Positions 1 through 6,259 of a DNA stretch of 26,704 bases are shown here, piece by piece. Origin of the DNA: a virus. The notes under the pieces are model-generated. The model was given only the letters and a program-made list of their open reading frames with translations, had not been told where the DNA came from and made no database searches. Position 1 is the stretch's first letter. Every line of letters begins with the position of its first letter. The position numbers and the translations under genes are program-made. Where the stretch lies: positions 1-26,704 of IMG/VR virus record IMGVR_UViG_3300025369_000827. One strand, 5' to 3'.

Positions 1-282
1 TTGCTGTACGCAATCGCCTGCTTCAACTAAGTGGATTTTGTCCTCATACATAAACTTAGCCCAACCTTTTAACATATAAACGATTTGGAACTCAGCTACG
101 TGAATGTGCCAGCCTGTACCGCCCGAATTTTCCGGAGGTAAGTTAGCTTTGGTAATGTGTGCTAGGACACGCCCGTTAGTAGCATCTGCTACTCCTAGAT
201 CTTTATACAAGAAAAAATCTCTCAAGCCGCCTCCTTTGAATTCGGCTTCAGAACCTTTGACGTGTGAAAATTTTGTAGTCAT
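1..282 (-). CDS. Cupin-domain protein, cut by window edge
   Basis: Reading the minus strand from an ATG at 282 gives 94 open codons running off the left edge. The segment TGWHIHVAEFQIVYMLKGWAK has the cupin metal-motif layout (H-x-H, then E, then a hydrophobic beta strand), followed by a second strand ending in VEAGD. Cupins are small beta-barrel proteins that bind metals or small ligands; the substrate cannot be named here. A strong Shine-Dalgarno GGAGG (minus strand of 291-295) lies 8 bases before the start and fixes it. It is the last gene of a minus-strand block that begins with four micro-ORFs. The C-terminus is missing. Confidence 0.75.
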   Translation of the reverse strand, partial: MTTKFSHVKGSEAEFKGGGLRDFFLYKDLGVADATNGRVLAHITKANLPPENSGGTGWHIHVAEFQIVYMLKGWAKFMYEDKIHLVEAGDCVQQ

Positions 283-311
283 CTATAAGACCTCCTGTGT
301 GTATGTATTTA

Positions 312-329
312 GTGCGCCTGGCGGCGCAC
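312..329. repeat. Perfect hairpin between micro-ORFs and cupin gene
   Basis: GTGCGCC / TGGC / GGCGCAC is a 7-bp GC-rich stem with a 4-base loop, just after the stop codon of the 25-aa micro-ORF and about 17 bases before the cupin Shine-Dalgarno. No run of T follows on either strand, so it is not a classical terminator. It may be an mRNA processing or stability element. Confidence 0.55.
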
Positions 330-331
330 AA

Positions 332-409
332 TTATGCCTTAGTGGGCTGTTTAGTTGGGTTGTTTACCCAATCGACATCTTCGTCGGTCATTGGTTGCCA
401 TGTATTCAT
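332..409 (-). CDS. Micro-ORF, 25 aa, hypothetical
   Basis: Open frame starting MNTWQPMTDEDVDW and ending in PTKA. Its ATG overlaps the stop codon of the preceding cistron (ATGA), so translation is probably coupled. It is acidic and soluble with no recognisable family. Support comes only from the unbroken chain of ATGA overlaps 599/602, 501/504 and 406/409. It could be chance, but four in a row make that unlikely. Confidence 0.5.
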   Translation of the reverse strand: MNTWQPMTDEDVDWVNNPTKQPTKA

Positions 410-504
410 TGCGCTATTAACAAATAGGTAACAATAGCAACAATGGCTACTACAGCAATTTGCTGTCCGTATTTGGCTTCAAATTGTTCAAGCGTTCTAA
501 TCAT
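406..504 (-). CDS. Micro-ORF, 32 aa, single membrane segment
   Basis: Starts MIRTLEQFEAKYGQQ and ends with a hydrophobic stretch (IAVVAIVAIVTYLLI) long enough to cross a membrane, followed by AQ and stop. A small membrane peptide is therefore likely. The ATG overlaps the stop of the upstream cistron (ATGA). Function is unknown; small phage membrane peptides of this kind can be lysis, exclusion or host-takeover factors, but nothing here selects among these. Confidence 0.5.
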   Translation of the reverse strand: MIRTLEQFEAKYGQQIAVVAIVAIVTYLLIAQ

Positions 505-602
505 ATCCAATGCTGTCCTTTGAGCACAGCTTCAGCACGAGCAGACTGAACTGCTTTGATGATTTCGTAAAAATCAACAAAAAATTGTTGGATAGTTTTC
601 AT
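501..602 (-). CDS. Micro-ORF, 33 aa, hypothetical
   Basis: Encodes MKTIQQFFVDFYEIIKAVQ followed by SARAEAVLKGQHWI. It looks like a single amphipathic helix. It overlaps the previous stop by ATGA and ends in the same kind of overlap with the next cistron. No family recognised. Confidence 0.5.
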   Translation of the reverse strand: MKTIQQFFVDFYEIIKAVQSARAEAVLKGQHWI

Positions 603-757
603 AGTCCACGGCCCCATACAAATTTCTGTGTGTATTCACGCTGTAAACGATCTACGTCTGCGGCGTTTTGTGGTTTGTGACTGACGATATAAGCTTCTAA
701 GCCGCTCATTTGGCTTTGTTTAAAGAACTTTTTGAGTCCTTGAATGATTTTTGACAT
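599..757 (-). CDS. Small protein, 52 aa, first gene of minus-strand micro-ORF chain
   Basis: Starts MSKIIQGLKKFFKQSQ and contains SGLEAYIVSHKPQNAADVDR, a helix-rich segment of a type seen in small proteobacterial and phage proteins (DUF3563-like in general look; the family assignment is uncertain). A good Shine-Dalgarno AAAGGAGA on the minus strand (762-771) supports the start. It heads the cistron chain that ends in the cupin gene. Function unknown. Confidence 0.6.
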   Translation of the reverse strand: MSKIIQGLKKFFKQSQMSGLEAYIVSHKPQNAADVDRLQREYTQKFVWGRGL

Positions 758-788
758 TTTGTGTCTCCTTTAAGTGTGTGTAAATGAA

Positions 789-834
789 ACTCAGTGTTTC
801 TACTGAGTATTTAGCATATTAGTGTTTCTACTGA
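789..834. repeat. Tandem operator-like repeat in divergent promoter region
   Basis: The 14-mer AGTGTTTCTACTGA occurs at 793-806 and again at 821-834, 28 bases apart. The first copy lies in a perfect inverted repeat (ACTCAGT, 6 bases, ACTGAGT, 789-808). The second has one mismatch in matching arms. It sits between the minus-strand micro-ORFs and the plus-strand gene at 912, where a repressor or activator could control one or both directions. Confidence 0.55.
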
Positions 835-844
835 TATAAATCAA
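816..844 (-). promoter_or_regulatory. Possible sigma70-like promoter for minus-strand block
   Basis: On the minus strand TTGATT, 17 bases, TAATAT (4/6 matches in each box). It overlaps the second operator-like repeat. A TAAATA late-type motif is also present on this strand at 808-813. Confidence 0.3.
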
Positions 845-849
845 GACGA

Positions 850-888
850 TTGATTATATTACAAATGTTCTGTATAATACCATAAATA
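850..888 (+). promoter_or_regulatory. Promoter region for gene at 912: sigma70-like plus late-type motif
   Basis: TTGATT (850-855), 17-base spacer, TATAAT (873-878), followed directly by CATAAATA (881-888), close to the T4 late consensus TATAAATA. Either or both could be used. The start codon at 912 follows a run of 11 A residues, with no Shine-Dalgarno. Confidence 0.5.
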
Positions 889-911
889 TACTAGAGATAT
901 CAAAAAAAAAA

Positions 912-1163
912 ATGCGTAAAACAACCAGAAGTATATTACAAGAATTAAACGACATCGGCATCAAACGAGATACCGATTTGATAATTGAGAGCCGCGGTTC
1001 AAATATTATTCAAAGCGCCGTTAATCTGTTAGAACAAATACGTTCAAATTACGATCTGGAAACAGCCGCAGAATTAGAACGCAGGTTTATTAACAGTATT
1101 AAAACTGCTGATATTAATAAATTCAAACGTGGAATCAAGCGCATACAGGAAGATAAAGAATGA
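912..1163 (+). CDS. Hypothetical protein, 83 aa
   Basis: A short, charged, helix-rich protein beginning MRKTTRSILQELNDIGIKRD, with no signal peptide or membrane segment. The start follows a poly-A run instead of a Shine-Dalgarno. Its stop overlaps the start of the next gene by 4 bases (ATGA, 1160-1163), so the two are probably co-translated. Similar small proteins occur beside virion genes in marine T4-like phages, but I cannot assign a function. Confidence 0.65.
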   Translation: MRKTTRSILQELNDIGIKRDTDLIIESRGSNIIQSAVNLLEQIRSNYDLETAAELERRFINSIKTADINKFKRGIKRIQEDKE

Positions 1164-2083
1164 GTGGATACGCATTAGAACCAGCTGGTATATACGGACT
1201 AGAAGAAATACAAAAACGTATTAACTTGCCTGCCGGTAATAAAAAACTAATAAACCCAGAATTTGTCAAGGGTGTTATTGTGCGTGTAACTAAAGAAGCT
1301 TATCCAGATATTGTAAGTAAGATCGAACCTTTATTAAATCAGTTAGGGCATGCCGGACACTGGACTACTGGGTCAGCAGGTAGTTGGCATCCTAAGCATC
1401 CGTGGTATCAAATGGGTAGTATTAAAACTAGTGCTGGCGATATTGATGTGCATGTTAATGCTGATGCTATTAGACAAAAACTAGGGCAGCCAAAAGGCGC
1501 AGATGAAAAAGCTATTCGTTCAGCTTTTGCAGAATACCTAAAGAAAACATTCCCAGCAGTTACACAAACTGGCGAACAAGTGCATGTAGCATATCCTAGC
1601 GGAAATAGTGTAATGGTACCAGAACTTGGCCGTGAACTTCCATCTTACTATCAATTAGATTTTCCAACAACTATGCATGCTGATACTACCTATAAGCATC
1701 ACGAGCATGAATATGCTAAAGACTACAAATGGGATGGACAGGATCAGCAGTTTGCCATGGCTAGCCTAGCTAATAGCATACCTGGACACGCTGAAAAAAC
1801 ACACTTGTATTATGGCATGGGCGGTGCATTAAAACATCGTGGCACTGGTGAAGTACAAGAACGTGATATTAATGCTATTGCCAAACGATTGTTTAATGAT
1901 CCTAATGCTACGCAAGACTGGCTAGCTACAGTAGATCGTATTCTAAGTCATTTGCCTGGCGGACTTGATAACCCACGTTTAGCACAGTTTAAAGGCGATA
2001 TGCAGAAAAAATACCCAGATCGCTTTATCAAAGAAGGCACTGCGGATTGGTTCAAAGTAATATCTCAAAAAATAGCCATTTAA
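1160..2083 (+). CDS. Nucleotidyltransferase-fold protein, putative, 307 aa
   Basis: No close family is named with confidence. Around residue 85-105 the protein has M-G-S-I-K-T-S-A-G-D-I-D-V-H-V, matching the G-S...D-x-D core of the polymerase-beta nucleotidyltransferase superfamily. A later YYQLDF could supply the third carboxylate. Such enzymes transfer nucleotides to proteins, RNA or small molecules. The C-terminal half is rich in His and Trp and ends in a helical region. It overlaps the upstream gene by 4 bases and is followed by a late-type promoter. A second, unrelated-looking nucleotidyltransferase lies at 3698. The fold call is from motifs only. Confidence 0.5.
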   Translation: MSGYALEPAGIYGLEEIQKRINLPAGNKKLINPEFVKGVIVRVTKEAYPDIVSKIEPLLNQLGHAGHWTTGSAGSWHPKHPWYQMGSIKTSAGDIDVHVNADAIRQKLGQPKGADEKAIRSAFAEYLKKTFPAVTQTGEQVHVAYPSGNSVMVPELGRELPSYYQLDFPTTMHADTTYKHHEHEYAKDYKWDGQDQQFAMASLANSIPGHAEKTHLYYGMGGALKHRGTGEVQERDINAIAKRLFNDPNATQDWLATVDRILSHLPGGLDNPRLAQFKGDMQKKYPDRFIKEGTADWFKVISQKIAI

Positions 2084-2105
2084 AGCTGATTTTTACCAAA
2101 AGTGG

Positions 2106-2155
2106 TAAATAATATTACAAAGGCCTTTTAAGAAGGTCGCTTGCAGAGTGCAAGC
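2106..2155 (+). promoter_or_regulatory. Late-type promoter motif and leader hairpin before gene at 2181
   Basis: GGTAAATA (2104-2111) resembles the T4 late -10 element. Downstream, GCTTGCA / GAG / TGCAAGC (2139-2155) forms a perfect 7-bp hairpin in the leader, followed by a strong Shine-Dalgarno GAGGAG before ATG 2181. Leader hairpins of this sort stabilise abundant phage mRNAs. Confidence 0.5.
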
Positions 2156-2180
2156 AGTATGGTAAAAGAGGAGAAATATT

Positions 2181-2639
2181 ATGCCATCATTATACGGAAC
2201 AACAGTCGCTACCAACTATGGTAAGATGACTGCACAACAAACATACGGTACAGACAATAACTTTAGTAACTTTGGTACACGTAACCTACGTTTCTTAAAA
2301 GTAACAGCTACATCAAACGGTTCAGCCGCAATTGACTTCAGCTCAACAACAGCTAGTACATATACAGGTTTTACTAACTTTGCTGGTTGCGTTCGCACAC
2401 TACAAACTATCGGTGAATTATACCTAGTTGGTCCTGGCGGTTCAGTTGGTTTCTTAGTTGCTGTTTCTGGCGATACATTAGCTGACGGTACAAGCGTTGC
2501 TTCAAGCTCACCAAGCTACACAGCTATTCAAACAGCTTTAGTAGCATACTTAAATGCACATTTGAACCAAGGTTCAGGTGCTACAGCAACAGTTACATTG
2601 TTAACCGTTGGTGCAGGTAACGGTGTTACAATCGCTTAA
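2181..2639 (+). CDS. Probable virion structural protein, 152 aa
   Basis: Composition is typical of a phage structural protein: rich in Thr, Ser, Gly and Ala, beta-prone, no cysteine clusters, only one Cys. It starts MPSLYGTTVATNYGKMTAQQ and contains FGTRNLRFLKV, a type of segment I associate with small virion proteins of marine T4-like phages. Several features suggest high expression: a strong Shine-Dalgarno, a leader hairpin, a late-type promoter and a strong terminator of its own. It may be a decoration or tail-associated protein; no enzymatic motif is visible. Confidence 0.6.
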   Translation: MPSLYGTTVATNYGKMTAQQTYGTDNNFSNFGTRNLRFLKVTATSNGSAAIDFSSTTASTYTGFTNFAGCVRTLQTIGELYLVGPGGSVGFLVAVSGDTLADGTSVASSSPSYTAIQTALVAYLNAHLNQGSGATATVTLLTVGAGNGVTIA

Positions 2640-2662
2640 TTAAGTTTATTCCTGTTCGGGAT

Positions 2663-2680
2663 TACAGAGCTTGCTCTGTA
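2663..2680. repeat. Palindromic hairpin after gene at 2181
   Basis: TACAGAGCTTGCTCTGTA is a perfect inverted repeat. It has no T-run and lies 14 bases before a true terminator hairpin. It may protect the 3' end of the transcript. Confidence 0.5.
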
Positions 2681-2693
2681 TTATGGGAAGACT

Positions 2694-2720
2694 AAGCCTA
2701 CTTTTATAGTAGGCTTTTTT
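2694..2720 (+). terminator. Rho-independent terminator
   Basis: AAGCCTACT (2694-2702), a 5-base loop and AGTAGGCTT (2708-2716) form a perfect 9-bp stem that runs into TTTTTT (2715-2720). This is the clearest intrinsic terminator in the window. It ends the transcript of the structural gene at 2181. Confidence 0.88.
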
Positions 2721-2726
2721 ACGACT

Positions 2727-2734
2727 GTTAAATA
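2727..2734 (+). promoter_or_regulatory. Late-type promoter motif GTTAAATA
   Basis: Lies right after the terminator and only 4 bases before the ATG at 2739. If used as a T4 late -10 box, transcription would start at or within the first codons, giving a leaderless or nearly leaderless mRNA. Confidence 0.45.
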
Positions 2735-2738
2735 GTGC

Positions 2739-3140
2739 ATGGAATATAAATTATACACTCTTGTTGATATAACACATACCAAGAAGTATCGGGCCGAACC
2801 GGGTAAACAAAAAGAATTTTGGCAAGAACAAAATTTCAATACAGTAATCCAGACATTAAATATTCGTAGTAACATCAGTTTTGATTACGGACCTGAAGTA
2901 TTTGAAGTAGGCGGCCGCGCCATCGGGTTTGATACAGATGATATTATTAGAGTGTGGCGATTTGACTTCCGTACACAGGCAGATAATATCTATGCTACAA
3001 CGGATGATCCTGTGGGACGTCTTAAAGAAGACTTTATGGCAGTGCCTTATATTAAAGGGCTTAATGAAGCCATGGAACAACAGTATGCAGTATTCAATAC
3101 AGAACTTCCAGGTAACAACATTACGTTCTTTAGAAAATAA
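2739..3140 (+). CDS. Hypothetical protein, 133 aa
   Basis: Starts MEYKLYTLVDITHTKKYRAE. It is soluble and aromatic-rich, with a segment RAIGFDTDDIIRVWRFDFRT. Proteins with this look occur in T4-like marine phage structural regions, but I know no function. There is no Shine-Dalgarno; a late-type motif lies 4 bases upstream. It ends with a TAATG overlap into a tiny possible ORF. Confidence 0.7.
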   Translation: MEYKLYTLVDITHTKKYRAEPGKQKEFWQEQNFNTVIQTLNIRSNISFDYGPEVFEVGGRAIGFDTDDIIRVWRFDFRTQADNIYATTDDPVGRLKEDFMAVPYIKGLNEAMEQQYAVFNTELPGNNITFFRK

Positions 3141-3226
3141 TGTACAAACATTATGTTTTGGCAGTTTCAATAAATAAAGTTGTAGGCAAACAATCATTAT
3201 CTAGGCACATTATAAACCAATCATAG
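3140..3226 (+). CDS. Possible micro-ORF, 28 aa
   Basis: A 28-codon frame starting MYKHYVLAVSINKVVGKQS shares one base with the previous stop (TAATG) and so could be translated by coupling. No Shine-Dalgarno of its own and no similarity recognised. It may be fortuitous. Confidence 0.25.
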   Translation: MYKHYVLAVSINKVVGKQSLSRHIINQS

Positions 3227-3249
3227 AATAGGCCCGGCTCGGAGCGAGC
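3169..3249 (+). promoter_or_regulatory. Late-type motif and small hairpin before gene at 3280
   Basis: AATAAATA (3169-3176) matches the late -10 pattern, and GCTCG/GAG/CGAGC (3237-3249) forms a 5-bp hairpin in the following leader. Confidence 0.35.
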
Positions 3250-3279
3250 ACAAGACTTATAACATTGGAGAGCCTGGAG

Positions 3280-3681
3280 ATGGCCACTAAAGAAGCACAA
3301 GCACAATTAGCTTTACTACCAGAACGTGTAGGCATATTAGAAATTAAAGTTGAGAATATCAACGAAAAAATCGGCGAAGTCAAAGAAGACATCAAAGATA
3401 TGCACGACTGTTTAGATCGCACTCGCGATACTGTCATGGAAGAATTAAAAACCATGCAGTCAGCTTATTGGCAAAATGCAGACAAATACTATCAACATGC
3501 AGAAGATCTCAATGCTCAGCAGTCTGCACAGCATGCCGAATTAGCCGGCAAAATCAAAGAATTACATTTACTCAAAGATAAATGGGTCAAGTATGCCATA
3601 GGTGCATTGGCATTTGCCGCAGGCGCTGGTTGGATCCATGCTATGAATCTTCAAACAATATTCAAGTTCTTAGGACTCTAA
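3280..3681 (+). CDS. Coiled-coil protein with C-terminal membrane anchor, 133 aa
   Basis: The N-terminal two thirds is heptad-like and charged (for example ILEIKVENINEKIGEVKEDI), indicating a coiled coil. It is followed by a hydrophobic segment near the C-terminus (YAIGALAFAAGAGWIHAM). This plan resembles XhlA-type lysis helper proteins and other phage membrane-anchored coiled coils, but identity is not established. The start is the ATG at 3280, preceded by GGAG at 3267-3270; an in-frame TTG at 3265 lies upstream but has no better site. Confidence 0.65.
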   Translation: MATKEAQAQLALLPERVGILEIKVENINEKIGEVKEDIKDMHDCLDRTRDTVMEELKTMQSAYWQNADKYYQHAEDLNAQQSAQHAELAGKIKELHLLKDKWVKYAIGALAFAAGAGWIHAMNLQTIFKFLGL

Positions 3682-3685
3682 TTCA

Positions 3686-3693
3686 GTTAAATA
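3686..3693 (+). promoter_or_regulatory. Late-type promoter motif GTTAAATA
   Basis: Ends 4 bases before the ATG at 3698, the same unusual spacing as at 2727-2734. This again implies a leaderless or nearly leaderless late mRNA. Confidence 0.45.
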
Positions 3694-3697
3694 CTGG

Positions 3698-4399
3698 ATG
3701 CAGATTCAAGAACTATCAATTGATCCAAATCCTCATCACCACGAACTAAATCCAGTTCTTTGGGAAAATAATAGCCTACGTATAGAAATACGTGTTAAAC
3801 TATTGCAAATTGCCCGACACTTTGCAGACTATCTAAATGTATCTAAACTAAACTTAAAAGATGTAACTATCAGCGGATCCAGCGCTGGCTATAATTATAG
3901 TCCATACAGTGATATAGATTTACACCTTGTAGTTACTAAGACCAATGGCAACGATGAGTTATTTACTGCTAAAAAGAATCTTTATAACAACGAACACAAT
4001 CTAGCTATCAAAGGTATTCCTGTAGAACTATATGTACAGCCAGCAAATCAAATACATCACAGTGCAGGCATTTATAGTGTTTTGCATAATGAATGGATCA
4101 ATGAACCTGAACATGTAGAACCTACCGTTGATAGCAGGGATATCAAAGCAAAAGCTCGCAATTATGCGGCTAAAATCAATCTAGCTATGCGAAGCCAGGA
4201 CTTAGATAAATGCCGACAAGCCATGGACGAACTAAAAAGATTACGCAGAGCTGGGTTAGAATCTGATGGCGAACAAAGTGTAGAAAACTTAGCTTTCAAA
4301 TTACTCAGAGCTCGTGGACAAATTGAAAAATTGCGTAAATACATAACTAAACTAGAAAGTGCTCAGTTGAGCATTGGAGAAAATAATGAAAATAGATGA
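3698..4399 (+). CDS. Nucleotidyltransferase-domain protein, 233 aa
   Basis: Residues about 58-80 read TISGSSAGYNYSPYSDIDLH, the G-S...D-x-D core of the polymerase-beta-type (MJ0435/DUF4269-like) nucleotidyltransferases. A following PVELYV strand could hold the third acidic residue. The C-terminal third is helical and basic. It probably transfers a nucleotide; the target is unknown. The protein begins MQIQELSIDP, similar to the starts of several neighbours (5585, 6260, 26441). This may be an N-terminal capsid-targeting peptide, which would make it an internal virion protein. It overlaps the next gene by 14 bases and has no Shine-Dalgarno. Confidence 0.7.
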   Translation: MQIQELSIDPNPHHHELNPVLWENNSLRIEIRVKLLQIARHFADYLNVSKLNLKDVTISGSSAGYNYSPYSDIDLHLVVTKTNGNDELFTAKKNLYNNEHNLAIKGIPVELYVQPANQIHHSAGIYSVLHNEWINEPEHVEPTVDSRDIKAKARNYAAKINLAMRSQDLDKCRQAMDELKRLRRAGLESDGEQSVENLAFKLLRARGQIEKLRKYITKLESAQLSIGENNENR

Positions 4400-5588
4400 C
4401 ATTGTCGAACACGCTAAAGGCCGCAGAGCTAAGATTTATACTCGTAAGCCTAAACACACTATTGAGCCACATAAACCGCAAGCTCCAGTAGGACCAATGT
4501 CAGAAACTGAAGTTACTTTAAAACCAATGCCAGGCGCACAGGAAGTGGATGTAGACGGTAAATCAGTCGGTACAGCTACTACACCGCAAGCCGCAACAGC
4601 CATTAGCGATTTGGCTAAGAAAGGCGAATTTACTCCGAACACAAGTGATAGCCAACAACCTGCTCCAATGGAAGAAGAACATGACGAGCATCCAGAAACT
4701 GCTAAACATTACAATGATTGGATGAATAGCGAGCATGCTCCGCACGACAGTGATAGCGGAGATGATAATACAGTATTTCACAAAGCCTTACATTTTTTAT
4801 CAGGTAAAGTGCATCCAGGCGATATGGAATATCACGCACATCACATGGCTAAAAAGTTTCATAGCGGCCTAGATGAAAAACACAACCATCACGGTGTCGA
4901 CTCTCACGGTGATGTAGGCGGAGACGCCACAGACAGTTTGTTAAGTCAAATCAAAGCAGAGCCAGAAGATGCAATAGGACATGGATACAAAATGTACGAA
5001 ATGAATAGAATTAAACAATTAGCTGGATTAAATGAAGCAGAACAACCTGCTCCAGCTCCAACAACAACTGCTATTGTTCCAGCAGCCGATGTTGATCCAG
5101 CTAAAACTGCCTTGCAATCTACACAAATAGATCCAGAAATGATGCAACAAGTCGAAGACAACACAGTACATGATGCAGAAGGTGATGTAGATCTTTCAGC
5201 AACATTTCAAAAAATAGCAGATCAAATACCTGCTGAACCACAGATCCGTGCAGAGTGGGCAGAAGCATTCAAAAAGTTTGACGAGCGATTCAGTCACATT
5301 GAACAAGACCCTGAGTTTATGAAAATGAGTCCGGAAGATCAAGTCAAATGTAAACAAGACGTTCAAGAAGTTAGAGCTTTGTTCCAACAGTTTATGGAAT
5401 TTGCAGTGCAAATGTCTAACGGAATGAAAACAGCGGCAACTGATATTAACAAGGCTACACAGCAACCTGGGTACCAAAATCCATTAAAAGGTGTGAAGAC
5501 TTTGGCTCCACAACAAACACCACCGGTACAAGAAACTGCCGATGATCGTTTATTAAAACAAATGTTGTCAATTGCTGGCTTAAGATGA
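4386..5588 (+). CDS. Probable internal/head-associated protein, 400 aa
   Basis: Low-complexity protein rich in Glu, Pro, Gln and His. It begins MKIDDIVEHAKGRRAKIYTR, has a His/Asp-rich middle (around residues 95-180), the segment MNRIKQLAGLNEAEQ near residue 208, a Pro/Ala linker, and a C-terminal helix ending LLKQMLSIAGLR. LNE|A fits the L/I-x-E cleavage pattern of the T4 prohead protease gp21, and the N-terminus resembles a capsid-targeting peptide. I infer a scaffold-associated or packaged internal protein. The ATG at 4386 has GGAG at 4376-4379; the upstream TTG in frame is rejected. It overlaps neighbours on both sides. Confidence 0.6.
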   Translation: MKIDDIVEHAKGRRAKIYTRKPKHTIEPHKPQAPVGPMSETEVTLKPMPGAQEVDVDGKSVGTATTPQAATAISDLAKKGEFTPNTSDSQQPAPMEEEHDEHPETAKHYNDWMNSEHAPHDSDSGDDNTVFHKALHFLSGKVHPGDMEYHAHHMAKKFHSGLDEKHNHHGVDSHGDVGGDATDSLLSQIKAEPEDAIGHGYKMYEMNRIKQLAGLNEAEQPAPAPTTTAIVPAADVDPAKTALQSTQIDPEMMQQVEDNTVHDAEGDVDLSATFQKIADQIPAEPQIRAEWAEAFKKFDERFSHIEQDPEFMKMSPEDQVKCKQDVQEVRALFQQFMEFAVQMSNGMKTAATDINKATQQPGYQNPLKGVKTLAPQQTPPVQETADDRLLKQMLSIAGLR

Positions 5589-5791
5589 AAATAAATGAAC
5601 TATTGGGCGAGTTTGGTATTTACACTACCAACGAAGAAGGCGAGTTGCTAAAAAAACTACAACGCCCTGTTAAGCTAAGACAGCTTAGTGAGCATGATCA
5701 ATTCATAGTTCAGGCCATGATCCGCAAGAGTTTGATAACTAAAATAGGACACAATGATCCTACAGTAGTTGCCAATGAAAAAACAATCTAA
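5585..5791 (+). CDS. Hypothetical protein, 68 aa, capsid-targeting-like start
   Basis: Starts MKINELLGEFGIYTTNEEGE; the LLGE at residues 6-9 fits a T4 gp21-type cleavage site. The remainder is a short helical, charged protein. The ATG overlaps the upstream stop (ATGA), so expression is likely coupled to the 400-aa gene. No family recognised. Confidence 0.6.
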   Translation: MKINELLGEFGIYTTNEEGELLKKLQRPVKLRQLSEHDQFIVQAMIRKSLITKIGHNDPTVVANEKTI

Positions 5792-6230
5792 AAAACCACA
5801 AGCCAAAGTAGTAAAAGAACTAGCGGCAGATCTTGAAGCTGACCTAAATCGCTCAATGCCCTTGTCTATACAGCCGGATGGTAGTGTAGTGTATAAAGAC
5901 TATGTAGTTCGACTGATGAAGAACGAAAACTGGGGCGTTTATAGTATTCATAGCAAGGACTTAATTGCACAGTTTTTCTTAAAATCTTGTGCATTGTTAG
6001 CGGCTAAAGCATATAACCATAATCATATACAACAGTTTAAAGACATCAAACAACTAGACACACGCTACTGGACCAACTATACTGAAAACTTAGTACACAG
6101 TAAAAACATTAAAATTATTAAAGAAAACGATAGATTTATGATATCGTTAAACAAATTAGAGCATACAAGGGACAAAGCTGAATATTATAAGGAAGAAATT
6201 TCTAATATGTTTAAGCGGGCTTTCGTATAA
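5775..6230 (+). CDS. Hypothetical protein, 151 aa
   Basis: Begins MKKQSKKPQAKVVKELAADL and overlaps the preceding gene by 17 bases. It is a soluble, mixed alpha/beta protein with a lysine-rich start and helical C-terminus. The ATG at 5775 is chosen over an in-frame TTG at 5769; neither has a clear Shine-Dalgarno. The stop codon TAA lies inside a perfect TATAAATA late promoter for the next gene. Function unknown, probably virion assembly from context. Confidence 0.65.
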   Translation: MKKQSKKPQAKVVKELAADLEADLNRSMPLSIQPDGSVVYKDYVVRLMKNENWGVYSIHSKDLIAQFFLKSCALLAAKAYNHNHIQQFKDIKQLDTRYWTNYTENLVHSKNIKIIKENDRFMISLNKLEHTRDKAEYYKEEISNMFKRAFV

Positions 6231-6233
6231 ATA
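6226..6233 (+). promoter_or_regulatory. Consensus T4-type late promoter TATAAATA
   Basis: Perfect match to the T4 late -10 element recognised by the gp55 sigma factor. It overlaps the stop codon of the gene before it and lies 26 bases before ATG 6260, which has a GGAAAG Shine-Dalgarno. Confidence 0.7.
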
Positions 6234-6259
6234 CACAATAAGATATCTAGGAAAGAATC

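Noticed and set aside
312-329. GC-rich hairpin as a terminator
   Set aside because: No T-run follows on either strand; kept only as a repeat.
104-427. Plus-strand open frame of 107 codons
   Set aside because: It lies antisense to the cupin gene and the micro-ORFs, which have Shine-Dalgarno sites, coupled starts and a recognisable domain.
2856-3197. Minus-strand open frame of 113 codons
   Set aside because: Antisense shadow of the 133-aa gene at 2739; no ribosome site and a protein-unlike composition.
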